Shown here: piece by piece, positions 7,855 to 15,742 of the stretch
Layout: every line of letters begins with the position of its first letter
Position numbering within the stretch: the first letter of the stretch is position 1
From: CP2-2F sp034432555
GTDB lineage: Bacteria; Chloroflexota; Anaerolineae; Aggregatilineales; UBA2796
Length of the DNA stretch: 64,000 nt
Direction of reading: 5' to 3'
Assembly: GCA_034432555.1 (NCBI GenBank)
Contig: DAOUBW010000026.1
Coordinates: forward strand, 1 to 64,000
Translations under genes and position numbers: made by a program
The notes under the pieces: generated by a model
What the model was told of the DNA's origin: nothing
The model's input: only the letters and a program-made list of their open reading frames with translations
Database searches by the model: none

Positions 7855-8223
7855 ATGGATAAAGCAAAAGAAAAGCGTGAAGCACGCATCCGCCGCCATA
7901 GCCGTGTGCGCCTGAAGGTGAAAGGCACGCCTGAGCGTCCGCGTTTGGTCGTCTACCGCAGCGTTGAGCATATTTACGCCCAAGTCATTGATGATGTCGC
8001 TGGGCATACGCTCGTTTCCGCCTCCACCATTGATGGCGAGGTGCGGAAACTGGTTGCAGGCAAGAAAAAGACCGAAGAAGCGCAGATTGTTGGGCAAGTG
8101 GTGGCACAGCGCGCCAAAAATGCGGGCATTCAGAAAGTTGTTTTTGATCGCGGTGGCAATCAATATCAGGGGCGCGTTAAAGCCCTCGCTGATGCAGCGC
8201 GTGAAGCAGGGCTGGAGTTCTAA
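7855..8223 (+). CDS. rplR: 50S ribosomal protein L18
   Basis: L18 binds 5S rRNA with L5. The 122-residue product has the family pattern RIRRHSRVRLKVKGTPERPR near the start and ends RVKALADAAREAGLEF. The S5 ATG follows the stop codon with no gap, so ribosomes can pass directly from one reading frame to the next. Normal length and no missing segments. Confidence 0.96.
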   Translation: MDKAKEKREARIRRHSRVRLKVKGTPERPRLVVYRSVEHIYAQVIDDVAGHTLVSASTIDGEVRKLVAGKKKTEEAQIVGQVVAQRAKNAGIQKVVFDRGGNQYQGRVKALADAAREAGLEF

Positions 8224-8841
8224 ATGACGAATAGAAGCGAACGAAACGAACGAGCGCCACGCCCAGAGCGCGGCGGCGAACGTGGTGAGCGCGGCGACCG
8301 CCGCCAACGCCGTGACCGCCGCGAGCGTGAGGAGGAGCGCGAAGAACTCGATGAGCGCGTCGTAGACATTAGCCGCGTTGCCAAAGTGGTAAAGGGCGGG
8401 CGCCGCTTTGCCTTCCGCACAGTGGTGATCGTCGGCGATAACAAGGGGCGCGTTGGCTTGGGCGTGGGCAAATCGCGTGGCGTGCCAGATTCAATCCGCA
8501 AAGGCACTGAGCAAGCACGCAAGCGCATGATCAACGTCGAGCTATCCGGCACGACCATTCCCCACCAAGTTGTGGCGCGCTATGCGGGCGCTGTGGTCAT
8601 GCTGCGCCCCGCCTCACCCGGCACGGGCGTGATCGCTGGTGGTGGTGTGCGCGCCGTGCTGGAAGCCGTGGGCGTGCGCGACATCCTCAGCAAATCTCAG
8701 GGCAGCAATAATCCGCTCAACGTGGCGCTGGCAACCTTAAAAGCGTTGCAACAGCTTAAGAGCGTTGAGGAAATTGCCCGCACACGCGGCATGACGACCG
8801 ACGAAGTGAAGCCATTCTGGCTGCGTAGGCGCACGGAGTAA
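8224..8841 (+). CDS. rpsE: 30S ribosomal protein S5 with charged N-terminal extension
   Basis: S5 contributes to decoding accuracy and the mRNA entry helicase. The core (from about residue 40) includes VVKGGRRFAFRTVVIVGD and GTGVIAGGGVRAVLEAVGV. Before it lies an extension of about 40 residues, very rich in Arg and Glu (RGERGDRRQRRDRRERE), longer than in E. coli and probably disordered. Such extensions occur in several phyla, and the function is unknown. The start directly abuts the L18 stop. Confidence 0.96.
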   Translation: MTNRSERNERAPRPERGGERGERGDRRQRRDRREREEEREELDERVVDISRVAKVVKGGRRFAFRTVVIVGDNKGRVGLGVGKSRGVPDSIRKGTEQARKRMINVELSGTTIPHQVVARYAGAVVMLRPASPGTGVIAGGGVRAVLEAVGVRDILSKSQGSNNPLNVALATLKALQQLKSVEEIARTRGMTTDEVKPFWLRRRTE

Positions 8842-8846
8842 CTGCC

Positions 8847-9050
8847 ATGAGCGAAACAAAAAGCGCGAAGAAACTGCGCGTCACGTTGGTGAAAAGCCCT
8901 ATCGGCGCCCAGGAACGCCACAAGCTGACCGTAAAAGCGCTTGGGCTGAAGCGGATGCACATGACCATTGAGCATCCCGACAATCCATCGGTGCGCGGTA
9001 TGATTACACAGGTGGCTCACCTGTTGAAGGTTGAGGAAGTGCAAGCATGA
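8847..9050 (+). CDS. rpmD: 50S ribosomal protein L30
   Basis: At 67 residues this matches L30, a small peripheral 50S protein. The core LRVTLVKSPIGAQERHKLTV and the segment NPSVRGMITQVAHLLKVEEV are typical. It has a roughly 8-residue polar N-terminal tail (MSETKSAK). Its stop overlaps the L15 start by four bases (ATGA). Confidence 0.94.
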   Translation: MSETKSAKKLRVTLVKSPIGAQERHKLTVKALGLKRMHMTIEHPDNPSVRGMITQVAHLLKVEEVQA

Positions 9051-9565
9051 AACTGCATGATCTGAAGCCCGATAAGGGCGCACGCAAGCGCAAACGTCGT
9101 GTTGGGCGCGGCATTTCTGCCGGGCAAGGCAAGACGGCAGGGCGCGGTCAGAAAGGGCAGGCAGCCCGCACCGGTGGCGTGAAAGCACCCTACTTTGAAG
9201 GTGGTCAGTTGCCGTTGGTGCGCCGCTTGCCGTTCAAGCGCGGCTTTACCAACCTGTTCAAGATTTACTATCAAGAAGTAAACCTTGAGGCAGTGGCAGA
9301 GGCGTTCCCGAAGGGTGGCTTGGTCACACCGAGCAAGTTGCTAGAGGTCGGCTTGATTGATAATCTTGAGCAGCCTGTTGTCATTTTGGGCATGGGTGAG
9401 CTAACCGCCAAGACCGATATTAAGGCGCACCGCTTCTCGAAAAGCGCTCGCGCCAAGATCGAGGCGGCAGGCGGCAGCGTGAGCGAGATGAAGCTGCTGC
9501 TGCGCGGCGCACACGCCACGATCAAGCTGCTGCCCAAAGATCGCCGCCCGAAATACGAAGAATAA
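9047..9565 (+). CDS. rplO: 50S ribosomal protein L15
   Basis: L15 is a late-assembly 50S protein. The 172-residue product begins MKLHDLKPDKGARKRKRRVG, has the glycine-rich GISAGQGKTAGRGQKGQ segment, and ends in an L18e/L15-type domain with SVSEMKLLL. It is slightly longer than E. coli L15, mostly at the C-terminus. The gene after it is secY, separated by 62 bases with a UUCG-capped hairpin. Confidence 0.96.
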   Translation: MKLHDLKPDKGARKRKRRVGRGISAGQGKTAGRGQKGQAARTGGVKAPYFEGGQLPLVRRLPFKRGFTNLFKIYYQEVNLEAVAEAFPKGGLVTPSKLLEVGLIDNLEQPVVILGMGELTAKTDIKAHRFSKSARAKIEAAGGSVSEMKLLLRGAHATIKLLPKDRRPKYEE

Positions 9566-9569
9566 GAGC

Positions 9570-9589
9570 AGGCACGGTTCGCCGTGCCT
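9570..9589 (+). other. UUCG-capped hairpin between L15 and secY
   Basis: AGGCACGG (9570-9577) and CCGTGCCT (9582-9589) pair perfectly around a TTCG tetraloop, an especially stable RNA cap. The following bases TGCTTAATCCTT are only moderately T-rich. It could act as a partial terminator that lowers secY relative to ribosomal genes, or protect the 3' end of a processed mRNA; the sequence does not decide between these. Confidence 0.55.
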
Positions 9590-9627
9590 TGCTTAATCCT
9601 TAGCTATTCTGATTAGAGGACGATTCC

Positions 9628-10953
9628 ATGCAGTTGTTAGAAGCAGTTCGCAATGCCATTCGGCTGCCCGATCTACGCAACAAGATTCTGTTCACGATCT
9701 TCATCCTGATGGTCTATCAGTTTGCCACGCATATCCCGGTGCCGGGCGTGAACCGTGAGGCACTGCGCGGCTTGCTGGATGAAGGCGCGGGCGCGGGCTT
9801 CATTCAGGTGCTAAACCTGCTCTCTGGCGGCGCAGTGACCAATTTCAGCGTGCTGGCGAACGGCGTTTATCCCTACATCACCGCCCAAATTATCCTGCAA
9901 CTGCTCACCGGCGTCATTCCGCGCCTAGAGCAAATCTCCAAAGAGCCGGGTGGGCGCGAGAAGATCAATCAGTACACCTACTACTTAGCAATCCCTATGG
10001 CGCTGCTGCAATCTGTCGGGCAGATCAACATCATGCAGAGCTTCACCAACACGCCGATTATTCCCGGCTACAGCGTGAACTTCTTGCTGACTGTGCAGGT
10101 GCTAACCACCATGACCGCTGGCACCATGTTTGCGATCTGGCTGGGCAACTTGATCACCGATGAAGGCATTGGCAACGGCATCTCGATGATTATCTTCGGC
10201 GGCATCGTGGCGCAAGCACCGCGCAGTTTGGGCATCCTACTAGGCGATGAGGAATGGTGGCTGTTCAATATTATCGCCTTTGTGCTGCTGACCATCGTCA
10301 CTGTGATCGCCATTGTGATCATTCAGGAAGGTGCGCGGCGCATTCCGGTGCAGTATGGCAAGCGTGTGCGCGGTCAGAAACAGTACGGCGGCGGCTCAAC
10401 GCACATTCCGCTCAAGGTCAACGCGGTCGGCATGATTCCGCTGATCTTTGCGCAGGCAATCGTCACCTTCCCGGCAGTCATCGGCGGCATTTTCTTTGCC
10501 AACACGCCCTTTGGCAACTGGCTGCGGGATACGTTCGGCACGCGCAGCGGCTTCTGGTACTGGTTCTTTGAATTCCTGCTGGTGGTCGGCTTCACCTACT
10601 TCTACACCGATGTGATGATCCAACAGCAGAACCTTGCCGAAAACTTGCAGCGGCAGGGCGGCTTCATTCCCGGTATTCGTCCCGGCAAACGCACACAGGA
10701 CTACATCACCAAAGTGACGCGCCGCATCACGTTTGCAGGTGCGATGTTCTTAGGCATTGCCGCTGTGACGCCCGGCTTGATGATCATTGTGGACTACATT
10801 TTGACAGGACGCACCGACGTAACACGCGGCAGCAATCCTGCGCTTGTCATCGGCTCAGCCGGCTTGATCATCGTGGTTGGCGTTGTTGTAGATACCATGC
10901 GCCAGCTTGAATCACAACTGGTCATGCGCAACTACGAAGGTTTTATGCGCTAA
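9628..10953 (+). CDS. secY: Sec translocon channel subunit SecY
   Basis: The 441-residue polytopic protein is SecY, the channel through which proteins cross or enter the membrane with SecE, SecG and SecA. It shows about ten hydrophobic segments, the plug region after TM1 (HIPVPGVNREALRGLL), the cytosolic loop 4-5 with YGKRVRGQKQYGGGSTHIPL, and the FIPGIRPGKRT motif in the last large loop. AGAGGA at 9615-9620 precedes the ATG. Position between L15 and adk is standard. Confidence 0.97.
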   Translation: MQLLEAVRNAIRLPDLRNKILFTIFILMVYQFATHIPVPGVNREALRGLLDEGAGAGFIQVLNLLSGGAVTNFSVLANGVYPYITAQIILQLLTGVIPRLEQISKEPGGREKINQYTYYLAIPMALLQSVGQINIMQSFTNTPIIPGYSVNFLLTVQVLTTMTAGTMFAIWLGNLITDEGIGNGISMIIFGGIVAQAPRSLGILLGDEEWWLFNIIAFVLLTIVTVIAIVIIQEGARRIPVQYGKRVRGQKQYGGGSTHIPLKVNAVGMIPLIFAQAIVTFPAVIGGIFFANTPFGNWLRDTFGTRSGFWYWFFEFLLVVGFTYFYTDVMIQQQNLAENLQRQGGFIPGIRPGKRTQDYITKVTRRITFAGAMFLGIAAVTPGLMIIVDYILTGRTDVTRGSNPALVIGSAGLIIVVGVVVDTMRQLESQLVMRNYEGFMR

Positions 10954-10964
10954 GGCGCTACCGC

Positions 10965-11630
10965 ATGGCTACTTATATCGTTTTGATGGGAATGCAAGGC
11001 GCGGGCAAAGGCACACAAGCGGCTGTCCTTTCGCAAAAGCTCAGCCTACCACACATCACGACTGGTGGGCTGTTCCGCGCCATGGACGGGCAGGATTCCG
11101 ATCTTGCCCGTGAGATTCAGGCGATCATGGCACGTGGCGACCTGGTGCCAGATGCCACTACCATTGAAGTGGTGCGCCAACGTCTTACCAAGCCCGACGC
11201 TGCCAATGGTGCCATCTTTGATGGCTTTCCGCGCACCCTGCCACAGGCAGAGGCGCTCGATCACCTGCTGACGGAACTTGGCAGCCGTGTGGCGTTGGTG
11301 CCGCTGCTCACGCTCGATCGCCAAGAGGCGATTGCGCGCATCTCGGCACGTTGGGAATGCACGCTCGATCCAACGCACGTCTATAACCTGAACACGAATC
11401 CGCCGAAGGTTGCAGGCATTTGCGATATTGACGGCGCGCCATTGCGCCAACGCCTTGACGATACGCCAGAGGCAGCCGCCAAACGCATTGACACTTTCTT
11501 TGAAAAAACCGCGCCGCTGCTCGATTATTATCGGGCGCGTGGTCTAGTGCATGAGGTGAACGCTGCACAGCCAATAGAAGCAGTTTCGGCGGCGCTTTTT
11601 CACCTGATTGAGGCAAGCCAAAACGTATGA
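10965..11630 (+). CDS. adk: Adenylate kinase with atypical LID metal site
   Basis: This 221-residue enzyme converts AMP plus ATP into two ADP. It has the P-loop GMQGAGKGTQ (residues 9-18), the AMP-binding FDGFPRT and a long-form LID domain. The LID zinc site is unusual: the first pair, normally CxxC, is C132-TL-D135 with His138 close by, and the second is C153-DI-D156, the Cys/Asp arrangement known from Bacillus. The TGD of the AMP site is TGG here (residues 33-35). Metal binding is therefore uncertain, though the fold is clear. The stop overlaps the map start by four bases. Confidence 0.95.
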   Translation: MATYIVLMGMQGAGKGTQAAVLSQKLSLPHITTGGLFRAMDGQDSDLAREIQAIMARGDLVPDATTIEVVRQRLTKPDAANGAIFDGFPRTLPQAEALDHLLTELGSRVALVPLLTLDRQEAIARISARWECTLDPTHVYNLNTNPPKVAGICDIDGAPLRQRLDDTPEAAAKRIDTFFEKTAPLLDYYRARGLVHEVNAAQPIEAVSAALFHLIEASQNV

Positions 11631-12409
11631 TTCGGTTAAAGACGGCAGAGGAACTGTTGATCATGCGTGCAGCGGGACGCATCGTGGCAGCCGCGCACGC
11701 CGAAGCGCGTGCTATGGTCAAGCCCGGCGTAACCACTGCACAGATCAACGAAGTGGTAGAGCGCACCATCCGCAAGCATGGTGCTATTCCAACCTTCATT
11801 GGCTATCCGCCCGGCGGTGAGCATCCCTTCCCTGCCGCCACGACGGTTTCGGTGAACAGCGAGTTGGTGCATGGCATCCCAAGCCCACACCGTGTGCTGG
11901 AAGAAGGCGATATTGTCAGCATAGATTGCGCCGCAACCTATAAGGGCTTTGTGGCAGATGGCGGCTTCACGATGGGCGTTGGGAAAATCTCGGCGCAGGC
12001 GCAGCGCCTAATTGAAATCGGTGAGGAAGCATTGCGCGTTGGCATTCAAGCCTCTGTGGTGGGCAACGAAACACGTGATGTCGCTATGGCAATTCAAGCC
12101 TATGCCGAAAAGCAAGGGTGCAGCGTGATTCGGGAGTATACCGGGCATGGGGTTGGGCGCGCCATGCATGAGGAACCCCAAATGCCGAATTGGTGGCCCC
12201 GCGGACGCAAGCAGCGCGCTTGGCGCAGCTATCCGCTGCAACCCGGCATGACCTTTGCCCTAGAGCCGATGATCAGCTTGGGCAGCCCACAAACACAGGT
12301 GCTAGATGACCACTGGACGGTGATCATGGCAGACGGCGCGCTTTGCACATGGGCAGAACACACTGTTGCCGTGACGGATGGCGAGCCGCTGATCTTGACT
12401 CTGCCCTAG
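11627..12409 (+). CDS. map: Methionine aminopeptidase type I
   Basis: This 260-residue enzyme removes the initiator Met from new proteins. All expected residues can be read: His82 in VHGIPS, metal ligands Asp100, Asp111, His174 in TGHGVG, Glu213 in ALEPM and Glu244 in WAEHT, plus His181. A short insertion around residues 189-201 (WWPRGRKQRAWRS) is not in the E. coli enzyme. The ATG overlaps the adk stop. A 7-bp inverted repeat (12407-12413 with 12432-12438) follows the gene, but without a T tract. Confidence 0.96.
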   Translation: MIRLKTAEELLIMRAAGRIVAAAHAEARAMVKPGVTTAQINEVVERTIRKHGAIPTFIGYPPGGEHPFPAATTVSVNSELVHGIPSPHRVLEEGDIVSIDCAATYKGFVADGGFTMGVGKISAQAQRLIEIGEEALRVGIQASVVGNETRDVAMAIQAYAEKQGCSVIREYTGHGVGRAMHEEPQMPNWWPRGRKQRAWRSYPLQPGMTFALEPMISLGSPQTQVLDDHWTVIMADGALCTWAEHTVAVTDGEPLILTLP

Positions 12410-12476
12410 GCGCGCCAAATGTGAGAAAATAGCGCCTATCAGTTCAGTTAAGAACACTCAGTAAGCAGGAGTTGGT

Positions 12477-12863
12477 ATGGCACGTATTGAAGGCGTAGAC
12501 CTGCCGCGTGAAAAGCGCGTAGAGGTCGCCCTAACCTATATTTATGGCATTGGCAGACCGCGCAGCAAGGAAATTTTGGAAGCAACCAAAGTTGATCCCA
12601 ACAAGCGCGTGCGCGACCTGACCGAGTCTGAAGTTACGCTGCTGCGCGATGCGATCAGCAATTACCGCGTGGAAGGCGAACTGCGCCGCGAAGTGCAGTT
12701 GAACATCAAGCGCCTGATCGAGATCGGCAGCTACCGTGGGCTGCGCCACCGCCGCAGCTTGCCCGTGCGTGGGCAGCGCACCAAGACCAACGCACGCACC
12801 AAGCGCGGTCCCAAAAAGACTGTGGCAGGGCGTGGGCGTCGGCGCGGCGCAAAGAAGAAGTAA
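12477..12863 (+). CDS. rpsM: 30S ribosomal protein S13
   Basis: S13 lies at the top of the 30S head and bridges to the 50S. The 128-residue product starts MARIEGVDLPREKRVEVALT, has GSYRGLRHRRSLPVRGQRTK and ends in a basic tail. AGCAGGAG precedes the ATG. The 67 bases before it are too short for infA or rpmJ, which often precede S13, so those genes must be elsewhere or lost. Confidence 0.97.
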   Translation: MARIEGVDLPREKRVEVALTYIYGIGRPRSKEILEATKVDPNKRVRDLTESEVTLLRDAISNYRVEGELRREVQLNIKRLIEIGSYRGLRHRRSLPVRGQRTKTNARTKRGPKKTVAGRGRRRGAKKK

Positions 12864-12874
12864 TGCGAGTGCAG

Positions 12875-12898
12875 GGCGCGTTAGTAATGCAACGCGCC
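12875..12898 (+). other. Hairpin after S13
   Basis: GGCGCGTT (12875-12882) pairs with AACGCGCC (12891-12898) around an 8-nt loop, and flanking GTGC and GCAC can extend the stem with a two-base bulge. The sequence after it (ACTTTGCC) has only a short T run. It may be a weak terminator that separates S13 from a new transcript starting before S11. Confidence 0.45.
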
Positions 12899-12926
12899 GC
12901 ACTTTGCCTAACATCGAAACCATGCC

Positions 12927-12955
12927 TATACAAGGTGTGCTGATTCTGCTACAAT
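12927..12955 (+). promoter_or_regulatory. Candidate promoter for rpsK-rpsD-rpoA-rplQ
   Basis: TATACA (12927-12932) and TACAAT (12950-12955) are 17 bases apart, and the -10 box is preceded by TGC, giving the extended form TGCTACAAT. The S11 start codon lies about 50 bases downstream. Together with the hairpin just upstream this suggests an internal transcript for S11, S4, alpha and L17. It has not been tested. Confidence 0.5.
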
Positions 12956-13003
12956 GATCTATCGCACAGGCGCCATGCCTGCGACTAAATGGAGTAGAGA
13001 CGG

Positions 13004-13420
13004 ATGGGAAAATCAGGCGGCGCAGCGCCACGTCGCAGTGGGCGACGCGCCACAGTTAAGAAGGTAAAGCGCAATATCCCCTACGGGCAAGCGCACATCC
13101 ATGCGACATTCAATAACACGATTGTCTCGATGACCGATCAGCAGGGCAACGTAATCTGCTGGGCAAGCGCTGGCACCTCCGGCTTTAAGGGCAGCCGCAA
13201 AAGCACACCCTACGCCGCACGGATGGCAGCACAGCAGGCAAGCGATGCCGCCAAAGAGCAGGGAATGCAAGAAGTGGACGTTTTTGTGAAGGGTCCCGGG
13301 CCTGGGCGGGAGTCGGCAATCCGTGCCATTCAGGCAAGCGGCTTGCGCGTGCGCTCCATCGCCGATGTGACGCCCGTGCCGCACAATGGTGTGCGTCCAC
13401 CCAAAAAGCGCCGTGTTTAA
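13004..13420 (+). CDS. rpsK: 30S ribosomal protein S11
   Basis: S11 forms part of the 30S platform next to the E site. The 138-residue product has HIHATFNNTIVSMTDQQGN and GPGPGRESAIRAIQASGL, both universal in S11, and ends with PVPHNGVRPPKKRRV. The first 20 residues are basic and Gly/Ser-rich, as is common. It follows S13 after 140 bases carrying a hairpin and a promoter-like element. Confidence 0.97.
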   Translation: MGKSGGAAPRRSGRRATVKKVKRNIPYGQAHIHATFNNTIVSMTDQQGNVICWASAGTSGFKGSRKSTPYAARMAAQQASDAAKEQGMQEVDVFVKGPGPGRESAIRAIQASGLRVRSIADVTPVPHNGVRPPKKRRV

Positions 13421-13476
13421 GCAGCGCGCTATCGTTTTCACAAGCATGTTTCGTTTCGCACACATTTAGGTGTAAA

Positions 13477-13506
13477 CACACGGCGCACAGCAGCGCCCTT
13501 TGTGTG
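13477..13506 (+). promoter_or_regulatory. Leader hairpin touching the S4 ribosome-binding site
   Basis: CACAC-GGCGC (13477-13486) can pair with GCGCC (13493-13497) and GTGTG (13502-13506) around the loop ACAGCA, with a four-base bulge. The last base of the stem is the first G of the GGAGG at 13506-13510, 13 bases before the S4 ATG. Such a structure could respond to S4 or ribosome traffic, but the position match is the only evidence. Confidence 0.35.
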
Positions 13507-13523
13507 GAGGAAGCCAAGAGGTT

Positions 13524-14174
13524 ATGGCAAGATATACAGGTCCCGTTTGTAAGTTGTGTCGCCGTGAGGGCGAAAAACTATTCTTGAAGGGCGCACGTTG
13601 CATGTCGCCCAAGTGTGCTGTAGAAAGGCGCGGCTATCCGCCCGGCCAACACGGCAAAGAAGCCTCGTTCCGCCGCGGGCGCACCTCAGACTATAACGCG
13701 CAGTTGCGCGAAAAGCAGAAGGCGCGCCGCATTTATGGCGTGCTGGAGCGCCAATTCCGCCGCTATTTCGCGGAAGCCTCGCGTCGCTTAGGTCCGACAG
13801 GCGGCAACCTGTTGGTGCTGCTCGAGACGCGCCTCGACAATGTGATTTATCGGCTTGGGCTGGCGGATTCACGCGCCCATGCCCGTCAGTTGGTCAGCCA
13901 TGCCCACTTTGATGTGAACGGCGTGCCAACCAATATTGCATCTTATGGTGTGCGCGCCGGTGACCAGATCACTCTGCATGGCAGCAGCCGCAACCTACGC
14001 TACTTCCGCGAGATTCGCGCCTATATGGAGCAACGTCCACCCGCACCGGATTGGCTCTCGCTGGAATTTGGCGGCGATGGCGCCCTGACTGCCACTGTGA
14101 AGCGCGTACCAGATCGCGGCGAGATTGATCTGCCGTTGAACGAACAATTGATCGTTGAGTACTACTCGCGTTAA
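13524..14174 (+). CDS. rpsD: 30S ribosomal protein S4 (zinc-type)
   Basis: S4 starts assembly of the 30S body and guards translational accuracy. The 216-residue product starts MARYTGPVCKLCRREG and has Cys9, Cys12, Cys26 and Cys31, the zinc-binding set of C+ S4 proteins. The S4 RNA-binding domain follows (RLDNVIYRLGLADSRAHARQ). An upstream in-frame GTG-type start at 13500 would add eight residues with no family support. S4 is a known autoregulator in several bacteria; here only a leader hairpin is seen. Confidence 0.96.
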   Translation: MARYTGPVCKLCRREGEKLFLKGARCMSPKCAVERRGYPPGQHGKEASFRRGRTSDYNAQLREKQKARRIYGVLERQFRRYFAEASRRLGPTGGNLLVLLETRLDNVIYRLGLADSRAHARQLVSHAHFDVNGVPTNIASYGVRAGDQITLHGSSRNLRYFREIRAYMEQRPPAPDWLSLEFGGDGALTATVKRVPDRGEIDLPLNEQLIVEYYSR

Positions 14175-14230
14175 GCCGTAGCCAATTCAGTTGGGCGATC
14201 CAATCCGTGATCGCCCTGCTAGGAGGAACT

Positions 14231-15229
14231 GTGACCACTAATCCGCTGGTGCTGCCCAAAATCGAAAGCGATGCCAGTTCGCGCAACTACGGGCGTTTCA
14301 TCATCAGCCCGTTAGAAAGCGGCTACGGAGTCACGCTAGGCAATGCGCTGCGCCGTGTGCTGCTTTCATCTTTGCCGGGTGCGGCTGTCACCTCGATCAG
14401 CTTGTCGGGCGTCTCGCACGAGTTTTCTGCTGTGCCGCACGTCCGTGAGGATATGATGCAGATCATCCTCAATGTGAAGCAGTTGCGCGTGCGTTTGGTA
14501 GATACCCAAACGGCACGCCTGCGCCTTGAGGTGCGCGGGCAAGGCACCGTCACGGCGTCAGATCTTGTCTACCCGCCTGAAGTTGAGATTATCAATCCCG
14601 ATCTCTACCTGTTCACGGTCGACTCTGAGAGCGCGCAGCTTGAGATGGAGATCAACATCACGACTGGGCGCGGCTACAGCCCTGCTGAGGAACGTGGACG
14701 GCTGCCCATTGGCGAACTGCCGGTGGATGCTATCTTCAGCCCAATTAAGCGCGTCCACTTTGATGTGGATCGGGCGCGGGTGGGGCAGCGCACCAACTAT
14801 GATAAACTCATCTTGGAAATTTGGACAGATGGCTCCATCCGTCCGGGTGAGGCGATGAGCCAAGCCGCACACATCCTGATGAACCACTTGGCAATTGTGG
14901 CTGGCGTGGATGCTGACCGTGTGGCGGTTGTTAGCGCTGAGGCTGAAAAGGTGAGCGATAGCAAGCCTTGGGATGAAGAAAAATTCAATACGCCGATTGA
15001 GGTGCTAGACCTGAGCGTGCGCGTCTTTAACTCGTTGAAGCGGACAGGCATCACCACAGTGGGCGAAGTGTTGGAGATGTTGGATCGCGGCACCGACGCG
15101 ATGCTGGCAATCCGCAACTTTGGCGAAAAATCGTTGGATGAGCTGGTGCAGCGGCTGCGCGAGAAGCAGTTTATCTCGCCCGATCACCAGATCAATATTC
15201 CGTCAAGCAGTGAATCGTCGGCGCAGTAA
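14231..15229 (+). CDS. rpoA: RNA polymerase alpha subunit
   Basis: Alpha dimerises to start RNA polymerase assembly. The N-terminal domain (about residues 1-230) has GRFIISPLESGYGVTLGNAL and SLPGAAVTSI; the C-terminal DNA- and activator-binding domain (about 250-315) has RVFNSLKRTGITTVGEVL and RNFGEKSLDEL. I choose the GTG at 14231, just after AGGAGGA at 14221-14227, giving 332 residues. An in-frame GTG at 14207 lacks a ribosome-binding site. L17 follows, as in most bacteria. Confidence 0.96.
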   Translation: MTTNPLVLPKIESDASSRNYGRFIISPLESGYGVTLGNALRRVLLSSLPGAAVTSISLSGVSHEFSAVPHVREDMMQIILNVKQLRVRLVDTQTARLRLEVRGQGTVTASDLVYPPEVEIINPDLYLFTVDSESAQLEMEINITTGRGYSPAEERGRLPIGELPVDAIFSPIKRVHFDVDRARVGQRTNYDKLILEIWTDGSIRPGEAMSQAAHILMNHLAIVAGVDADRVAVVSAEAEKVSDSKPWDEEKFNTPIEVLDLSVRVFNSLKRTGITTVGEVLEMLDRGTDAMLAIRNFGEKSLDELVQRLREKQFISPDHQINIPSSSESSAQ

Positions 15230-15247
15230 GCGCATACGGAGGGAACT

Positions 15248-15727
15248 ATGCGACACCGCATTGCCGGTAAGCAACTCGGACGCAGTGTCGGTCAGCGGAA
15301 TGCGCTGCGCCGTACTTTGCTGACGCAGTTGTTTCAACACGAACGGATCAAGACCACGCGCGCCAAGGCACAGGCAATCCGTGCTGAGGCGGAGCGCATG
15401 ATCACCAAAGCCAAGCGCGGCTTGGCACATCCCGACCCTGCCTATGGTATTTTTGTGCGCCGCCTGTTGGTTGGGCGCTTGGATAGCAAGGCTGTGGTCA
15501 AGAAGCTCTTTGATGAAATCGCACCGCGCTACGCTGAGCGTCCGGGTGGCTACACCCGCGTCTACCGCTTGGGAATGCGTAAAGGTGACGCGGCAGAGAT
15601 GGTCATCTTAGAGCTGGTAGACCGTCCAACCGAAGCCAAGGGTGATACCAACGCACGGCGTGGCTTGCTAGGGCGTTTGCGTGGCAATCGTCCTGCTGCA
15701 CGCCCCAAAGCACAGGGCGACAGTTAG
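15248..15727 (+). CDS. rplQ: 50S ribosomal protein L17 with C-terminal extension
   Basis: L17 sits at the tunnel exit. The core starts MRHRIAGKQLGRSVGQRNAL and includes HERIKTTRAKAQAIRAEAER. The product is 159 residues, about 40 longer than the usual core; the extra tail (from about residue 120) is rich in Arg, Pro and Gly and likely disordered. CGGAGGGA precedes the ATG. truA follows after 15 bases. Confidence 0.96.
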   Translation: MRHRIAGKQLGRSVGQRNALRRTLLTQLFQHERIKTTRAKAQAIRAEAERMITKAKRGLAHPDPAYGIFVRRLLVGRLDSKAVVKKLFDEIAPRYAERPGGYTRVYRLGMRKGDAAEMVILELVDRPTEAKGDTNARRGLLGRLRGNRPAARPKAQGDS

Positions 15728-15742
15728 CCGCGTGGTGGCTGC

